Assembly (NCBI RefSeq): GCF_002366715.1
Contig: NZ_DFBS01000028.1
Span: 1-25,108, forward strand
Length of the DNA stretch: 25,108 nucleotides
Source: Halomonas sp. UBA3074
Lineage (GTDB): Bacteria > Pseudomonadota > Gammaproteobacteria > Pseudomonadales > Halomonadaceae
Direction: 5' to 3'
Every line of letters begins with the position of its first letter. The stretch's first letter is position 1. A model generated the notes under the pieces. It saw only the letters and a list, made by a program, of their open reading frames with translations, made no database searches and had not been told where the DNA came from. A program made the position numbers and the translations under genes. Below, in pieces: positions 7,256 through 14,770 of the stretch.

Positions 7256-7509
7256 GAGGGTATTCTCCTGTCAACTGGGCGGAATTGCCCTGTGTTGCCG
7301 GCGTAAGAACGCGGTCAACAGGAGAGAAATGAAAAGATTTGCAAAGGTATGTCAAAGAAATGTACTAAGAAAGAGTAATTTTTAAAAACAGGATCTTACC
7401 GCGGATGACGTATATATGTAGGTTACCTACTACACATAGGTGTAGGATAATCACAACAAAGTGACTATTGTTATCATTATGACGGTTCTTGACATTGCTT
7501 TTCCTTTAA
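7256..7509. promoter_or_regulatory. Divergent control region with palindromes
   Basis: This 254-base region separates the dioxygenase and the PAS-GGDEF-EAL genes. GTAGGT-T-ACCTAC (7418-7430) is a perfect inverted repeat. It is followed directly by TACAC-ATAG-GTGTA (7431-7444) and then GGATAAT, a reasonable plus-strand -10. On the dioxygenase side, CTCCTGT at 7265-7271 and ACAGGAG at 7318-7324 are complementary, so in the dioxygenase mRNA the ribosome site can be masked by the upstream leader. Confidence 0.5.
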
Positions 7510-9384
7510 ATGGATCCCATGACTCCCAGCGATTCCCGACATCCCAGATATCCGGAACGCCTGAAGAAGAACCGCAGGGGGTTTTTCGGTGCGCGGGTGT
7601 TGGCGGTGTCAGAATCTCCCCCAACGGATGGCACCGATTCGCATGATGCAGGCAGGGAAGAAGTCGAGTTAGTACGCCGCCAGTATCTTGAGAGTGAGCA
7701 ACGATTCCGCGCCCTGCTGGAAAGTCTGCCGAAGGTGGCGGTTCAAGGGTATGATCGTGACCGGCGAGTGATTTACTGGAATGAGGGTAGCACTCGCCTC
7801 TATGGCTATACCGCTGACGAAGCCCAGGGACAGCTACTGGAAGATCTGATCATTCCTGATTTCATGCGTGACGGGGTGATCCAGGCGCATTTTGACTGGA
7901 TCAAAGACGGGGTCGATATACCCGCCGGTGAACTCGAGCTCAAGCACAAAACCGGTGAACTGATATCGGTCTTTTCGCAGCATCTAATGCTCAATGAGCA
8001 TACCGACTTACCCTTGATGTTCTGCGTGGATGTCGACCTTTCCGATCAAAAGCGCGCTCATCGTGATCTGGAATTCGCCACCCATTTCGACAGACTCACC
8101 CATCTCCCTAATCGTCAGTCATTCGAGGTCGACCTGGACAGTCTGTTGGATTCCTGTCGCCGCCAGGGCAATGGCCTGGCAACCATCTACCTGGATCTCG
8201 ATCACTTCGTCGAAATCAACGATGCCCTTGGCTATGATCAGGGCGATCGCTTGCTCATTGAGCTGACTCGGCGATTGAGAGAGTGCCAGCGAGTCACTGA
8301 TTTGGTGTCCCGCGTCTCTAGCGATGAATTCGTGCTGGCCTTTCCCGGTGTCCATTCGGAATCCGATGTCAGACGGGTCGTTCGCCATGTCCAGAATGTC
8401 TTTCGGGAACCTTTTGCCCTTGATGGTCGGGAGCGTCAGGTCACGGCCTGCCTGGGTGTGGCGCTCTATCCCGAGAATGGTGAATCGTCACGCGAATTGA
8501 TCCGTAATGCCGATGTTGCCAAGAATCGTGCCAAACTGGATGGTCAGAGCGCTGTACGCTTCTTCCAACAGAAGCTTTATGATGAGCTAGTTCGCCAGCA
8601 CTATCTCTCGGCGCGGCTTGAGGAAGCCCTCGACAACGGTGAATTTTCCCTCCACTACCAGCCCGTGGTCTCGGCGGCCAGTGGGCGAATCGAGAATCTC
8701 GAGGCCTTATTACGTTGGGAGCCTGCCGAAGGACCGCCGATCTCGCCTGCTGAGTTTATCCCGCTGGCCGAGCGAACTGGTGTGATCCATCGCTTGGGCG
8801 ACTGGGTCATCGAAGAGGCTTGCCGCCAGCAGGTGGAATGGCGTTCCAGGGGATTTCATGAACACCGCATCGACATCAATGTCTCCGGGCGACAACTGCT
8901 GCGTAGCGATGCCCTCAAGCGCTTCGAGGACTCGCTGCAGCGTCAGGGCTTAGGTCCGCGGGATATCGGCATCGAATTGACGGAGAATGTCCTGATCGAA
9001 GCCGAAGAGACCGTCCTCGAAGACCTGCGGCGTCTCTATCATCGCGGTTTTCGCATTGCTATCGACGACTTCGGGACCGGTTATTCCTCCCTGAGCTATC
9101 TCAAGCGCTTTCCAGTCACCGCACTGAAGATCGATCGCTCGTTCATCAACGACGCTCCCACACAGCCGAAGGATAGAGCCATCATGGAGGGTGCCATCTT
9201 CATCGGTCATCGGTTGGGATTGGAAGTGGTGGCCGAGGGTGTCGAGAACGCCGAACAGTTGTCATTGCTTCGCGAAATGCATTGCGATCTCGTCCAGGGG
9301 TTCTTCTTCTACCGTCCGATGCCTGCCAAGGAAGTCGACCGCCTGCTGGGTAGTTTCGTGCCTAGTGGCGATGGCGGTGCCTGA
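7510..9384 (+). CDS. PAS-GGDEF(degenerate)-EAL protein, probable c-di-GMP phosphodiesterase
   Basis: A 624-residue soluble signalling protein. A PAS sensor domain spans about residues 60-180 (ESEQRFRALLESLP, VIYWNEGSTRLYGY). The GGDEF domain (about 188-350) has the active-site motif changed to SSDEF (270-274), while Asp229 in YLDLDHF is kept. The EAL domain (about 365-615) looks complete: EAL at 398-400, Asn457, Glu489, Asp519-Asp520, Lys540, Glu576 in EGVE and Gln596. It should therefore degrade c-di-GMP, with the GGDEF domain regulatory or inactive. No transmembrane helix is seen. The start is uncertain: ATG at 7510 directly follows a stop, ATG at 7519 is the alternative, and neither has a clear SD. 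Confidence 0.9.
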   Translation: MDPMTPSDSRHPRYPERLKKNRRGFFGARVLAVSESPPTDGTDSHDAGREEVELVRRQYLESEQRFRALLESLPKVAVQGYDRDRRVIYWNEGSTRLYGYTADEAQGQLLEDLIIPDFMRDGVIQAHFDWIKDGVDIPAGELELKHKTGELISVFSQHLMLNEHTDLPLMFCVDVDLSDQKRAHRDLEFATHFDRLTHLPNRQSFEVDLDSLLDSCRRQGNGLATIYLDLDHFVEINDALGYDQGDRLLIELTRRLRECQRVTDLVSRVSSDEFVLAFPGVHSESDVRRVVRHVQNVFREPFALDGRERQVTACLGVALYPENGESSRELIRNADVAKNRAKLDGQSAVRFFQQKLYDELVRQHYLSARLEEALDNGEFSLHYQPVVSAASGRIENLEALLRWEPAEGPPISPAEFIPLAERTGVIHRLGDWVIEEACRQQVEWRSRGFHEHRIDINVSGRQLLRSDALKRFEDSLQRQGLGPRDIGIELTENVLIEAEETVLEDLRRLYHRGFRIAIDDFGTGYSSLSYLKRFPVTALKIDRSFINDAPTQPKDRAIMEGAIFIGHRLGLEVVAEGVENAEQLSLLREMHCDLVQGFFFYRPMPAKEVDRLLGSFVPSGDGGA

Positions 9385-9401
9385 CCCTCGTTCTTAAGAG
9401 T

Positions 9402-9677
9402 CGCTTTCTGACCAATGACGCAGACAACCCCATTCACTGGGCGCTCCCTTCCCGCCTGCACGCGGTAAAAACCGTGGTCGCCATGACGGTAAACAAATCC
9501 CAAGGTTCGGCGTTTCTGCACACTGCCCCGCTGCTATCGCAAACACCCAACCCGATTCTCAGCCGCAAGATGGTCTAAACCTGCATCACTCGTGCCCGCG
9601 ACTGGCTCACGCTGATTGAAGCTAAGCGCGGGATTTTGAATGATGCAGTGACGGCACCGAAATGGATGACCAGATGA
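9402..9677 (+). pseudogene. C-terminal remnant of recD-like helicase gene
   Basis: The frame reads RLHAVKTVVAMTVNKSQGSAF, then NPILSRKMV-stop-TCITRARDWLTLIE. This closely follows the RecD (exonuclease V alpha) C-terminal helicase motifs AMTVHKSQGSEF and TREL(V/L)YTAITRAR. The TAA at 9576-9578 replaces the Tyr codon expected before T-x-ITRAR, and all upstream helicase sequence is missing. It begins almost directly after the stop of the EAL gene, consistent with a rearrangement that removed the recD 5' part. Another superfamily-1 helicase such as a RecD2 is possible. Confidence 0.72.
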
Positions 9678-9742
9678 TCGCCGACATCGAAGAGCTGAGC
9701 GTCGAAGAAGTAGAAAGGTTGCGGGCCGAGATCCAGCACTAA
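9653..9742 (+). other. Small frame following the recD remnant, shared with 5383-5444
   Basis: ATG at 9662 opens 26 codons (MDDQMIADIEELSVEEVERL, then RAEIQH) ending TAA 9740-9742. The peptide is acidic and helix-forming. The same sequence occurs in degraded form at 5383-5444 in the same frame. It may be the tail of a larger lost protein; no ribosome site supports independent expression. The source is not recognised. Confidence 0.35.
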
Positions 9743-9752
9743 GCCCGCCTGT

Positions 9753-9784
9753 TATCTCTTATTAACCGCTTGTATCTCTTATTA
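9753..9784. repeat. 12-base direct repeat at the dehalogenase 3' end
   Basis: TATCTCTTATTA occurs at 9753-9764 and 9773-9784. The second copy lies inside the end of the dehalogenase gene and the first includes its stop codon. It looks like a short local duplication at the edge of the recD remnant. Confidence 0.6.
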
Positions 9785-10469
9785 GTTGCTCACTCAGCGC
9801 GACGAGGTCTTCAGCCACAAAATCCCACGCTTCTTCTGCTTCTAAATCTTTGCTCTGGTGGGGGCCATACTCTGTGCGACGGGGGATAAACGCCGTTTTC
9901 ATTCCCTGTGCACGGGCAGCACGCAGGTCAGCATTATGCGCTGCGCACAGCATTACCTCTTCCGGCGGTAGGCGTAGCAAGCGGCAAGCCCCTAAATAAA
10001 CCTCTGGGTCAGGCTTGTAGTGCTCGAATAACTCGGCGCAAAAAATCATATCCCACGGTAGCTTGGCGTGACGGGCAACATCGACCATTAATGAGACATT
10101 CCCGTTGGTCAGCGTGGCGATGATGGCGTGCTCTTTCAGGCGCTGTAGGCCTAGCGGCACATCCGGCCAGGGTTCTAGTTGGTGCCAAAAGTGATTGACG
10201 CGATCAATGGTCGCTTCGTCTAGCGCAATCCCCTGTTGATCGAGTAGTTTGACCAGGCTTTCTCGATGCAGCTCATCGAGTACCGTCCAGGGGATTTCCC
10301 CTCTACGCACCCTGTCCATGGAAGGCGCATAAAGCTGCCGCCATTGATCCGCGAGTTCTTCACTGGGTAGATCAATCCCCAGCTCTTGCTCAAGCCCCCT
10401 GAACTGATGAATCAAGCTGGAGCGCCAATCAACAATAGTGCCAAATACGTCAAACACGATGGCTTTCAT
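9762..10469 (-). CDS. Haloacid dehalogenase type II (HAD superfamily)
   Basis: A 235-residue cytoplasmic hydrolase predicted to convert L-2-haloacids to D-2-hydroxyacids. The nucleophile is Asp7 in FDVFGT. The Ser/Thr motif is ATLTNGN, the Lys is in HYKPDPEVYLGA, and the acidic motif region is CAAHNADLRAARAQGM, whose HNxDL form is typical of 2-haloacid dehalogenases rather than phosphatases. The ATG at 10469 has an AAGGAG site. The C-terminal end carries a short direct repeat. Natural substrate not shown; many such proteins act on other small halo- or phospho-compounds. Confidence 0.87.
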   Translation of the reverse strand: MKAIVFDVFGTIVDWRSSLIHQFRGLEQELGIDLPSEELADQWRQLYAPSMDRVRRGEIPWTVLDELHRESLVKLLDQQGIALDEATIDRVNHFWHQLEPWPDVPLGLQRLKEHAIIATLTNGNVSLMVDVARHAKLPWDMIFCAELFEHYKPDPEVYLGACRLLRLPPEEVMLCAAHNADLRAARAQGMKTAFIPRRTEYGPHQSKDLEAEEAWDFVAEDLVALSEQLIRDTSG

Positions 10470-10537
10470 TCGTATCTCCTTGTTGGATGGTTATTGCTGA
10501 CGGCGTCGTGAGGTGGCAAGAAGCATCCTGGACTGGT

Positions 10538-10873
10538 TTAGGCTTTTTTCACAAAGTGGGCGGTCACCATCATGTCGCCGACGCCGTCGACCTTACAGTC
10601 TAGTTGGTGATCTTTGCTGTCCATTAATCGCTTGATCACGGCTTTGGTGCCGACCTTGAGTACCAGTGAGCTACCTTTGACCTTGAGGTCTTTGATCATC
10701 GTGACCTTGTCGCCTTCCGCTAACAGCGTGCCGTGGGCATCTTTTACCGTGACGGTGTCTTCCGCCTGAACCTCAGCAGGGTTCCATTCGTGGGCGCATT
10801 CGGGGCAGATGAACAGGCGTTGATCCTGATAGACGAATTCGGATTGGCAGTGTGGGCAAGGTGGGCACGGCAT
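10538..10873 (-). CDS. yjdM: YjdM/PhnA-type zinc-ribbon protein
   Basis: A 111-residue protein of the PhnA/YjdM family, named from proximity to the E. coli phn locus but with no proven role in phosphonate use. The N-terminal zinc ribbon uses CPHC and CPEC (about residues 6-9 and 23-26). The C-terminal domain has VTVKDAHGTLLAEGDKVTMI and LKVKGSSLVLKVGTKA, typical of the family. It stands alone between the dehalogenase and the GNAT gene on the same strand. Confidence 0.9.
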   Translation of the reverse strand: MPCPPCPHCQSEFVYQDQRLFICPECAHEWNPAEVQAEDTVTVKDAHGTLLAEGDKVTMIKDLKVKGSSLVLKVGTKAVIKRLMDSKDHQLDCKVDGVGDMMVTAHFVKKA

Positions 10874-11021
10874 GAGTGATGACTTCTGTGGTTTGGTTTA
10901 GGCTGAAGATGATACTTAGCCAGAGGCACCGTGGCGAATGCCTTCACGCCCGCCCAAGAAAAGAAAACCAGGCTGAGCAAGTTTGATTGAAGCGCCAGCC
11001 TAGGGTGCTTAGCCTGCCGGG

Positions 11022-11477
11022 CTAAACGTTCTGGTTATCGCCATTCACAAATGAATAGAGCAGAATATCGGATCGGTAGGCCCAGCCTTGGCTGGCCCAA
11101 AACGTTTGGGCGGCGTCGTTCTCGGGAAGGATCATCAGGTGTGATTTTTGGATGCCTTCGTTTTTGAGCGCTTCCAGGCACAGGCTGACCAGCCGTGTGG
11201 CGATGCCTAACCGGCGGTGAGAATCCGCTACCGATAAGTGTTGAACATAGCCGCGCTTGCCATCGTGGCCCGCCATGATCGTTCCTACCAGCTCTTCTTC
11301 TCCTTCTCCTTCTCCTTCGCCTTCAACTTCTGCCACAAAGCTCAGACCGGGGTTGCGCAGCAGGTATTTCTCGATGCCTTGCCGCGAATCAGCGTCGCGA
11401 ATTCTTACGCCTTCACTCTCGCTCCATAGGGCAATGGCGGCGTCATAATCGTTGATGGTCATGGTGCGGTAGTGCAT
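11022..11477 (-). CDS. GNAT family N-acetyltransferase with a Gly-Glu repeat
   Basis: A 151-residue acetyl-CoA-dependent acetyltransferase; the acceptor is unknown. The acetyl-CoA motif A is LSVADSHRRLGIATRLVSLC, and motif B includes LPENDAAQTFWASQGW. The start TMTINDYDAAIALW is typical of YpeA-like members. A run EVEGEGEGEGEEE between beta strands is coded by hexanucleotide repeats (11291-11333) and is unusual for the family. It begins 10 bases after the HxlR stop with GAGAG as ribosome site, so the two are probably one transcript. Confidence 0.85.
   Translation of the reverse strand: MHYRTMTINDYDAAIALWSESEGVRIRDADSRQGIEKYLLRNPGLSFVAEVEGEGEGEGEEELVGTIMAGHDGKRGYVQHLSVADSHRRLGIATRLVSLCLEALKNEGIQKSHLMILPENDAAQTFWASQGWAYRSDILLYSFVNGDNQNV
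11291..11333. repeat. Hexanucleotide repeat in the GNAT gene
   Basis: A TTCTCC unit is repeated three times and flanked by variants (TTCTTC, TTCGCC, TTCAAC). Unit changes are in frame and would lengthen or shorten the Gly-Glu loop without destroying the reading frame. Confidence 0.75.
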
Positions 11478-11487
11478 CAGTGGGCTC

Positions 11488-11862
11488 TCATTGGGTGGCG
11501 GCGGTGTCTTGGTCGTTCTGTCCGGCTAAGTGGCTGAAGTGCTCCTTCTGCTCGGCCCATTTCAGCAAGGCATCTAGCGCTGGGCAGAGCGTTTGCCCCC
11601 ATTCAGTGAGGCGGTACTCCACTTTCGGCGGCACCTGGGGATAGATTTTGCGGGCCACGATGCCATCCGCTTCCAGCTGGCGCAGCTGCTGAGCGAGCAT
11701 TTTCTGGGAGATGTCGGGGATGAGCTTTTCGAAATCGGAGTAGCGCTGCACTTTTCCATCGAACAGATGAAAGAGAATAATGAGCTTCCAGCGCCCATCC
11801 AGCATTTTTAATACATTTTCCACATCGCCTGCGGCGGTAGCGGGCGTATAAATCTTTCTCAT
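11488..11862 (-). CDS. HxlR family transcriptional regulator
   Basis: A 124-residue winged-helix DNA-binding protein. The signature is visible as LDGRWKLIILFHLFDGKVQRY, then FEKLIPDISQKMLAQQLRQLEADGIVARKIY, PPKVEYRLTEWGQ and LCPALDALLKWAEQ. It lacks the N-terminal Cys of redox-sensing HypR/YodB-type members. It diverges from the NTF2-like/SDR pair, a common arrangement in which the regulator controls the pair and itself. It is followed closely by the GNAT gene. Confidence 0.9.
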   Translation of the reverse strand: MRKIYTPATAAGDVENVLKMLDGRWKLIILFHLFDGKVQRYSDFEKLIPDISQKMLAQQLRQLEADGIVARKIYPQVPPKVEYRLTEWGQTLCPALDALLKWAEQKEHFSHLAGQNDQDTAATQ

Positions 11863-11920
11863 GAGTGAGCCACTTACCTTTTTGTGCGTTCTTGTTAACG
11901 CGTCAGTCTAGGTAGAAGAT

Positions 11921-11944
11921 TCTCGCATATTAACCCTTGCGAGA
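11921..11944. promoter_or_regulatory. Inverted repeat between hxlR and the NTF2-like gene
   Basis: TCTCGCA (11921-11927) and TGCGAGA (11938-11944) form perfect 7-base arms with a 10-base spacer. It lies in the divergent promoter region, next to the NTF2-like start, and the right arm contains its GAGAG ribosome site. It may be an HxlR operator or an mRNA hairpin masking the ribosome site. Confidence 0.4.
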
Positions 11945-11954
11945 GATGACCATC

Positions 11955-12281
11955 ATGAGTTTGTCACTACCAGACGCGATCAGCACTTATTTCCGCATCA
12001 GCAACGGGGCGGATGTTAGCCATATGGCGGAATGCTTTACCCACGATGCCTGTGTGTTCGACGAAGGCGAGACGCACCGCGGACGACCCGCTATTCAAGC
12101 GTGGATGCGCGCTACCCGCGAAAAGATTGAGTACAGCGTCGATCCGGCCAGTGTTTCCCAACAAGGCAACACGATGGTGGTGACCGCCACCGTGACCGGC
12201 AACTTCCCCGGCAGCCCGGTGCAACTTGACCACACGTTTGAGCTTGCCGAGTCGCAAATCCAGTCATTGGAGATCCACTAA
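11955..12281 (+). CDS. NTF2-like (SnoaL-type) protein
   Basis: A small cone-fold protein of about 108 residues from MSLSLPDAIS. The hallmark segments are ISTYFRISNGADVSHMAECF, then VFDEGETHRGRPAIQAWM and VTATVTGNFPGSPVQLDHTF. The ATG at 11955 was chosen because GAGAG lies nine bases upstream; ATG 11946 and TTG 11937 are poorer. Its TAA overlaps the SDR start (TAATG), so the two are translationally coupled. Such proteins act as small isomerases, cyclases or ligand-binding partners; the ligand is unknown. Confidence 0.85.
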   Translation: MSLSLPDAISTYFRISNGADVSHMAECFTHDACVFDEGETHRGRPAIQAWMRATREKIEYSVDPASVSQQGNTMVVTATVTGNFPGSPVQLDHTFELAESQIQSLEIH

Positions 12282-13054
12282 TGAACCTGAACTTGAACGG
12301 GCGACGCGTATTGATCACCGGGGGGAGCAAAGGGGTGGGCGCGGCTACGGTGGCACTCTTTCGCGAGGAAGGCGCGAAGGTACTGACTGCCGCCCGTACT
12401 CGCCCCACCGACCTACCCGAGGAACTGTTTGTTACCGCTGACCTGACGACGGCCGAAGGCTGCTCCACGGTGGCCGATGAGGTGAACGAACGCTTGGGCG
12501 GTGTGGATATTATCGTGCATGTGCTGGGTGGCTCATCCGCGCCCGGCGGCGGCTTCGCGGCCCTTGGTGAGGAGGAGTGGCAGCGGGAACTCGACATCAA
12601 CCTGTTTCCCGCCGTGCGGCTGGACCGCGCCCTGCTGCCCGGCATGCTGGCCCAGGGCGATGGGGTGATTATCCACGTGACTTCCATTCAGCGTGAACTC
12701 CCCCTGCCCGAATCAACCACGGCTTACGCAGCGGCCAAGGCAGCACTTTCCACCTATAGCAAGAGCTTGTCCAAGGAAGTGTCGCCCAAAGGGGTGCGGG
12801 TGGTTCGGGTGTCGCCGGGCTGGATCGAGACGGAAGCCGCCGTTGCGCTGGCCGAGCGAATCGCCCAAGAAGCTGGCACCGATTACGCAGGCGGTAAGCA
12901 GATCATCATGAATTCGCTAGGCGGCATCCCCATTGGCCGCCCCTCAAAGCCTGCTGAAGTGGCCAATCTGATTGCGTTTCTGGCATCACCGCTGGCAGCA
13001 ACCATCACGGGCACGGAGTACGTGATCGATGGGGGGACGGTGCCGGTTGCTTGA
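12281..13054 (+). CDS. SDR family oxidoreductase
   Basis: A 257-residue classical short-chain dehydrogenase/reductase. The cofactor motif is TGGSKGVG (about 14-21). The Ser of the active site is in HVTSIQRELP, and Tyr/Lys in TAYAAAKAAL; the C-terminal cofactor segment is VSPGWIETEAA. The end, TGTEYVIDGGTVPVA, is typical. Start and upstream stop overlap (TAATG) with the NTF2-like gene. With the divergent hxlR gene this forms a regulator-NTF2-SDR module seen in many proteobacteria; the substrate is unknown. Confidence 0.9.
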   Translation: MNLNLNGRRVLITGGSKGVGAATVALFREEGAKVLTAARTRPTDLPEELFVTADLTTAEGCSTVADEVNERLGGVDIIVHVLGGSSAPGGGFAALGEEEWQRELDINLFPAVRLDRALLPGMLAQGDGVIIHVTSIQRELPLPESTTAYAAAKAALSTYSKSLSKEVSPKGVRVVRVSPGWIETEAAVALAERIAQEAGTDYAGGKQIIMNSLGGIPIGRPSKPAEVANLIAFLASPLAATITGTEYVIDGGTVPVA

Positions 13055-13091
13055 GGGGAATTGAGATAGCGAACAATTAGCGCTCATATAG

Positions 13092-13125
13092 CAAAAGCGC
13101 CCCGACTGGGGCGCTTGTCAGTTTT
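13092..13125. terminator. Bidirectional terminator between the SDR and MCP genes
   Basis: AAGCGCCCC-GACT-GGGGCGCTT (13095-13116) is a perfect 9-base-pair hairpin between two converging genes. A TTTTT run follows on the plus side, slightly displaced, and TTTTGC on the minus side, so it can stop transcription from both directions. Confidence 0.8.
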
Positions 13126-13132
13126 TAGGTAC

Positions 13133-14770
13133 TTAAAAAGAGGTCCACTGCTCGGTGTCTTTGGGGGCACCCAGCACGTGGGTCGTGGGGCGTTGACTGG
13201 CCCGTGGCCGAGCGTCGTTATGCTTTGCTGCCGCAGGCAGTGCGCGGGGGGGCGTGCTCGTGGGCATGCCCCTAAAGAACGACACTTCTTTCAACAGCGC
13301 CGCCGCTTGATCCTGCAGTGTGCGCCCTGCCGCGCTGGACTCTTCTACCAGGCTCGCGTTTTGTTGGGTGACGCTGTCCATTTGCGACACGGCTGTATTG
13401 ACCTGCTCGATCCCTTGAGACTGCTCATGGCTGGCGGTCGCGATCTCGCCCATTAGCACCGTCACACGCTGCACGCCATTGACGATATCTTCGAGCGACT
13501 TGCCCGCCCGGTTGACCAAGTTCGAGCCGTTGTCCACTTGGCTGATACTCTCTTCTACCAGCTTTTTGATTTCCTTGGCGGCATCGGCACTACGCCCGGC
13601 CAGGTTGCGAACTTCATTGGCTACCACCGCAAAGCCGCGGCCTTGTTCGCCCGCACGGGCAGCTTCAACTGAGGCATTCAGCGCTAGCAGATTGGTTTGA
13701 AAGGCAATTTCATCAATCAACCCAACGATTCCAGCAATCTTACGGCTTGAGGCGTTGATGCCCTCCATCGCTTCAACGGCTTGCCCGGCGATCGCTCCCC
13801 CGGCATTGGCCTGCTGGCTGACATCGTGCACGAGTTTGTCGGCTTCGGAGGCGTTATCGGCGTTTTGACGCACGGTCGAGGTGATTTCATCCATCGAGGC
13901 CGCGGTTTGCTCGATATTGGCGGCCTGCTCTTGGGTACGACGACTGAGGTCGTCGGTTCCTAGCACGATTTCATCAGCGGCGACATTCACGGATTTGGCG
14001 TTACTACGCACGGACATCACTACTTGAGAGAACTTGGTTTCCATCGCTTTTAACGCACGCAGCATCTCGCCAAATTCATCCTTGCAGGTGATGTTGGTGT
14101 CGTTATCCAGCTTTCCTTGCGCCATGGCGTTGGCGAGATCCTGGGCCTTGCCCAGCGGGGTCATGATGCCCCGGATCAACCATATCGCGAGCAGGATGCT
14201 GAAGATGACGGAGGCGGCCATTACACCGACCACGAAATTTCGGGTCCAAGCGTAGTCCGCTGCAGCCTGTTGGTTAGCGACAGCGGCTTGAACGCTGTTG
14301 CGCTCAATCAATTCCTGAATGGCCGTTAATACCTTGGGGTAAGCCGCGCGCAAGGTGGTAGTGGCGATTTCGCGTGCGGCCTCGAAGTCATTTTCGATCA
14401 TGACCGTGTTGATCTCATCGATACCAGCACGCAGCTCGGCCAGCGACGCGGCAAAGCCCTGGGCGATGGCGCGCTCTTGCTCATCAGACACACGGTTAGG
14501 AAAGTAATCCGCCCATGCGGCGTCAATAATAGCGTCGTTTTCAGCCACTTCCTGTTGTGTGGTTAAGGCCGAGGCGGGGTTCCGATCGCGCTGTTCGGCG
14601 GTGATTTTAACCCGGTTGCCGAGCAACGCTTGGTTGATCTTGCTCAGATCCGCCAATGTAAGCACGTTCCCTTCATAAGTGTCGGTGAGGGCATCGTTGG
14701 TTTTGCTAAGGCTATAGAGGCCGATCGTGCCGACAACGATCAACATCAAGATACAGGCACCTAAACTCAC
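13133..14770 (-). CDS. Methyl-accepting chemotaxis protein (TarH-type), 5' end damaged
   Basis: A membrane chemoreceptor, 545 residues from GTG at 14770. TM1 spans about residues 4-20, the periplasmic four-helix ligand domain 21-177, TM2 178-199, HAMP about 200-255, then the long signalling coiled coil with tip IAFQTNLLALNASVEAARAG. The C-terminus QWTSF fits the xWxxF tether for CheR/CheB. The expected short basic N-terminus is coded just upstream (SVKLRLAVSLG) but is cut off from ATG 14807-14809 by TGA at 14792-14794, where TGG would restore MLLLNWSVKLRL. Neither start has a clear ribosome site. A strong sigma-28 promoter lies upstream. It may be a recent pseudogene or start at the GTG. Confidence 0.8.
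   Translation of the reverse strand: MSLGACILMLIVVGTIGLYSLSKTNDALTDTYEGNVLTLADLSKINQALLGNRVKITAEQRDRNPASALTTQQEVAENDAIIDAAWADYFPNRVSDEQERAIAQGFAASLAELRAGIDEINTVMIENDFEAAREIATTTLRAAYPKVLTAIQELIERNSVQAAVANQQAAADYAWTRNFVVGVMAASVIFSILLAIWLIRGIMTPLGKAQDLANAMAQGKLDNDTNITCKDEFGEMLRALKAMETKFSQVVMSVRSNAKSVNVAADEIVLGTDDLSRRTQEQAANIEQTAASMDEITSTVRQNADNASEADKLVHDVSQQANAGGAIAGQAVEAMEGINASSRKIAGIVGLIDEIAFQTNLLALNASVEAARAGEQGRGFAVVANEVRNLAGRSADAAKEIKKLVEESISQVDNGSNLVNRAGKSLEDIVNGVQRVTVLMGEIATASHEQSQGIEQVNTAVSQMDSVTQQNASLVEESSAAGRTLQDQAAALLKEVSFFRGMPTSTPPRALPAAAKHNDARPRASQRPTTHVLGAPKDTEQWTSF

Noticed and set aside
7488..7509. TTGACA near 7489 as a -35 box for the EAL gene
   Set aside because: A -10 at correct spacing would fall inside the start codon region and no such box is seen.
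9721..9748. GCGGGC/GCCCGC hairpin as terminator of the EAL gene
   Set aside because: It is over 330 bases past the stop codon, has a 16-base loop, and lacks a proper T run.
12112..12687. 191-codon frame opposite the NTF2-like and SDR genes
   Set aside because: Low-complexity Ser/Arg-rich translation antisense to two well-supported genes.
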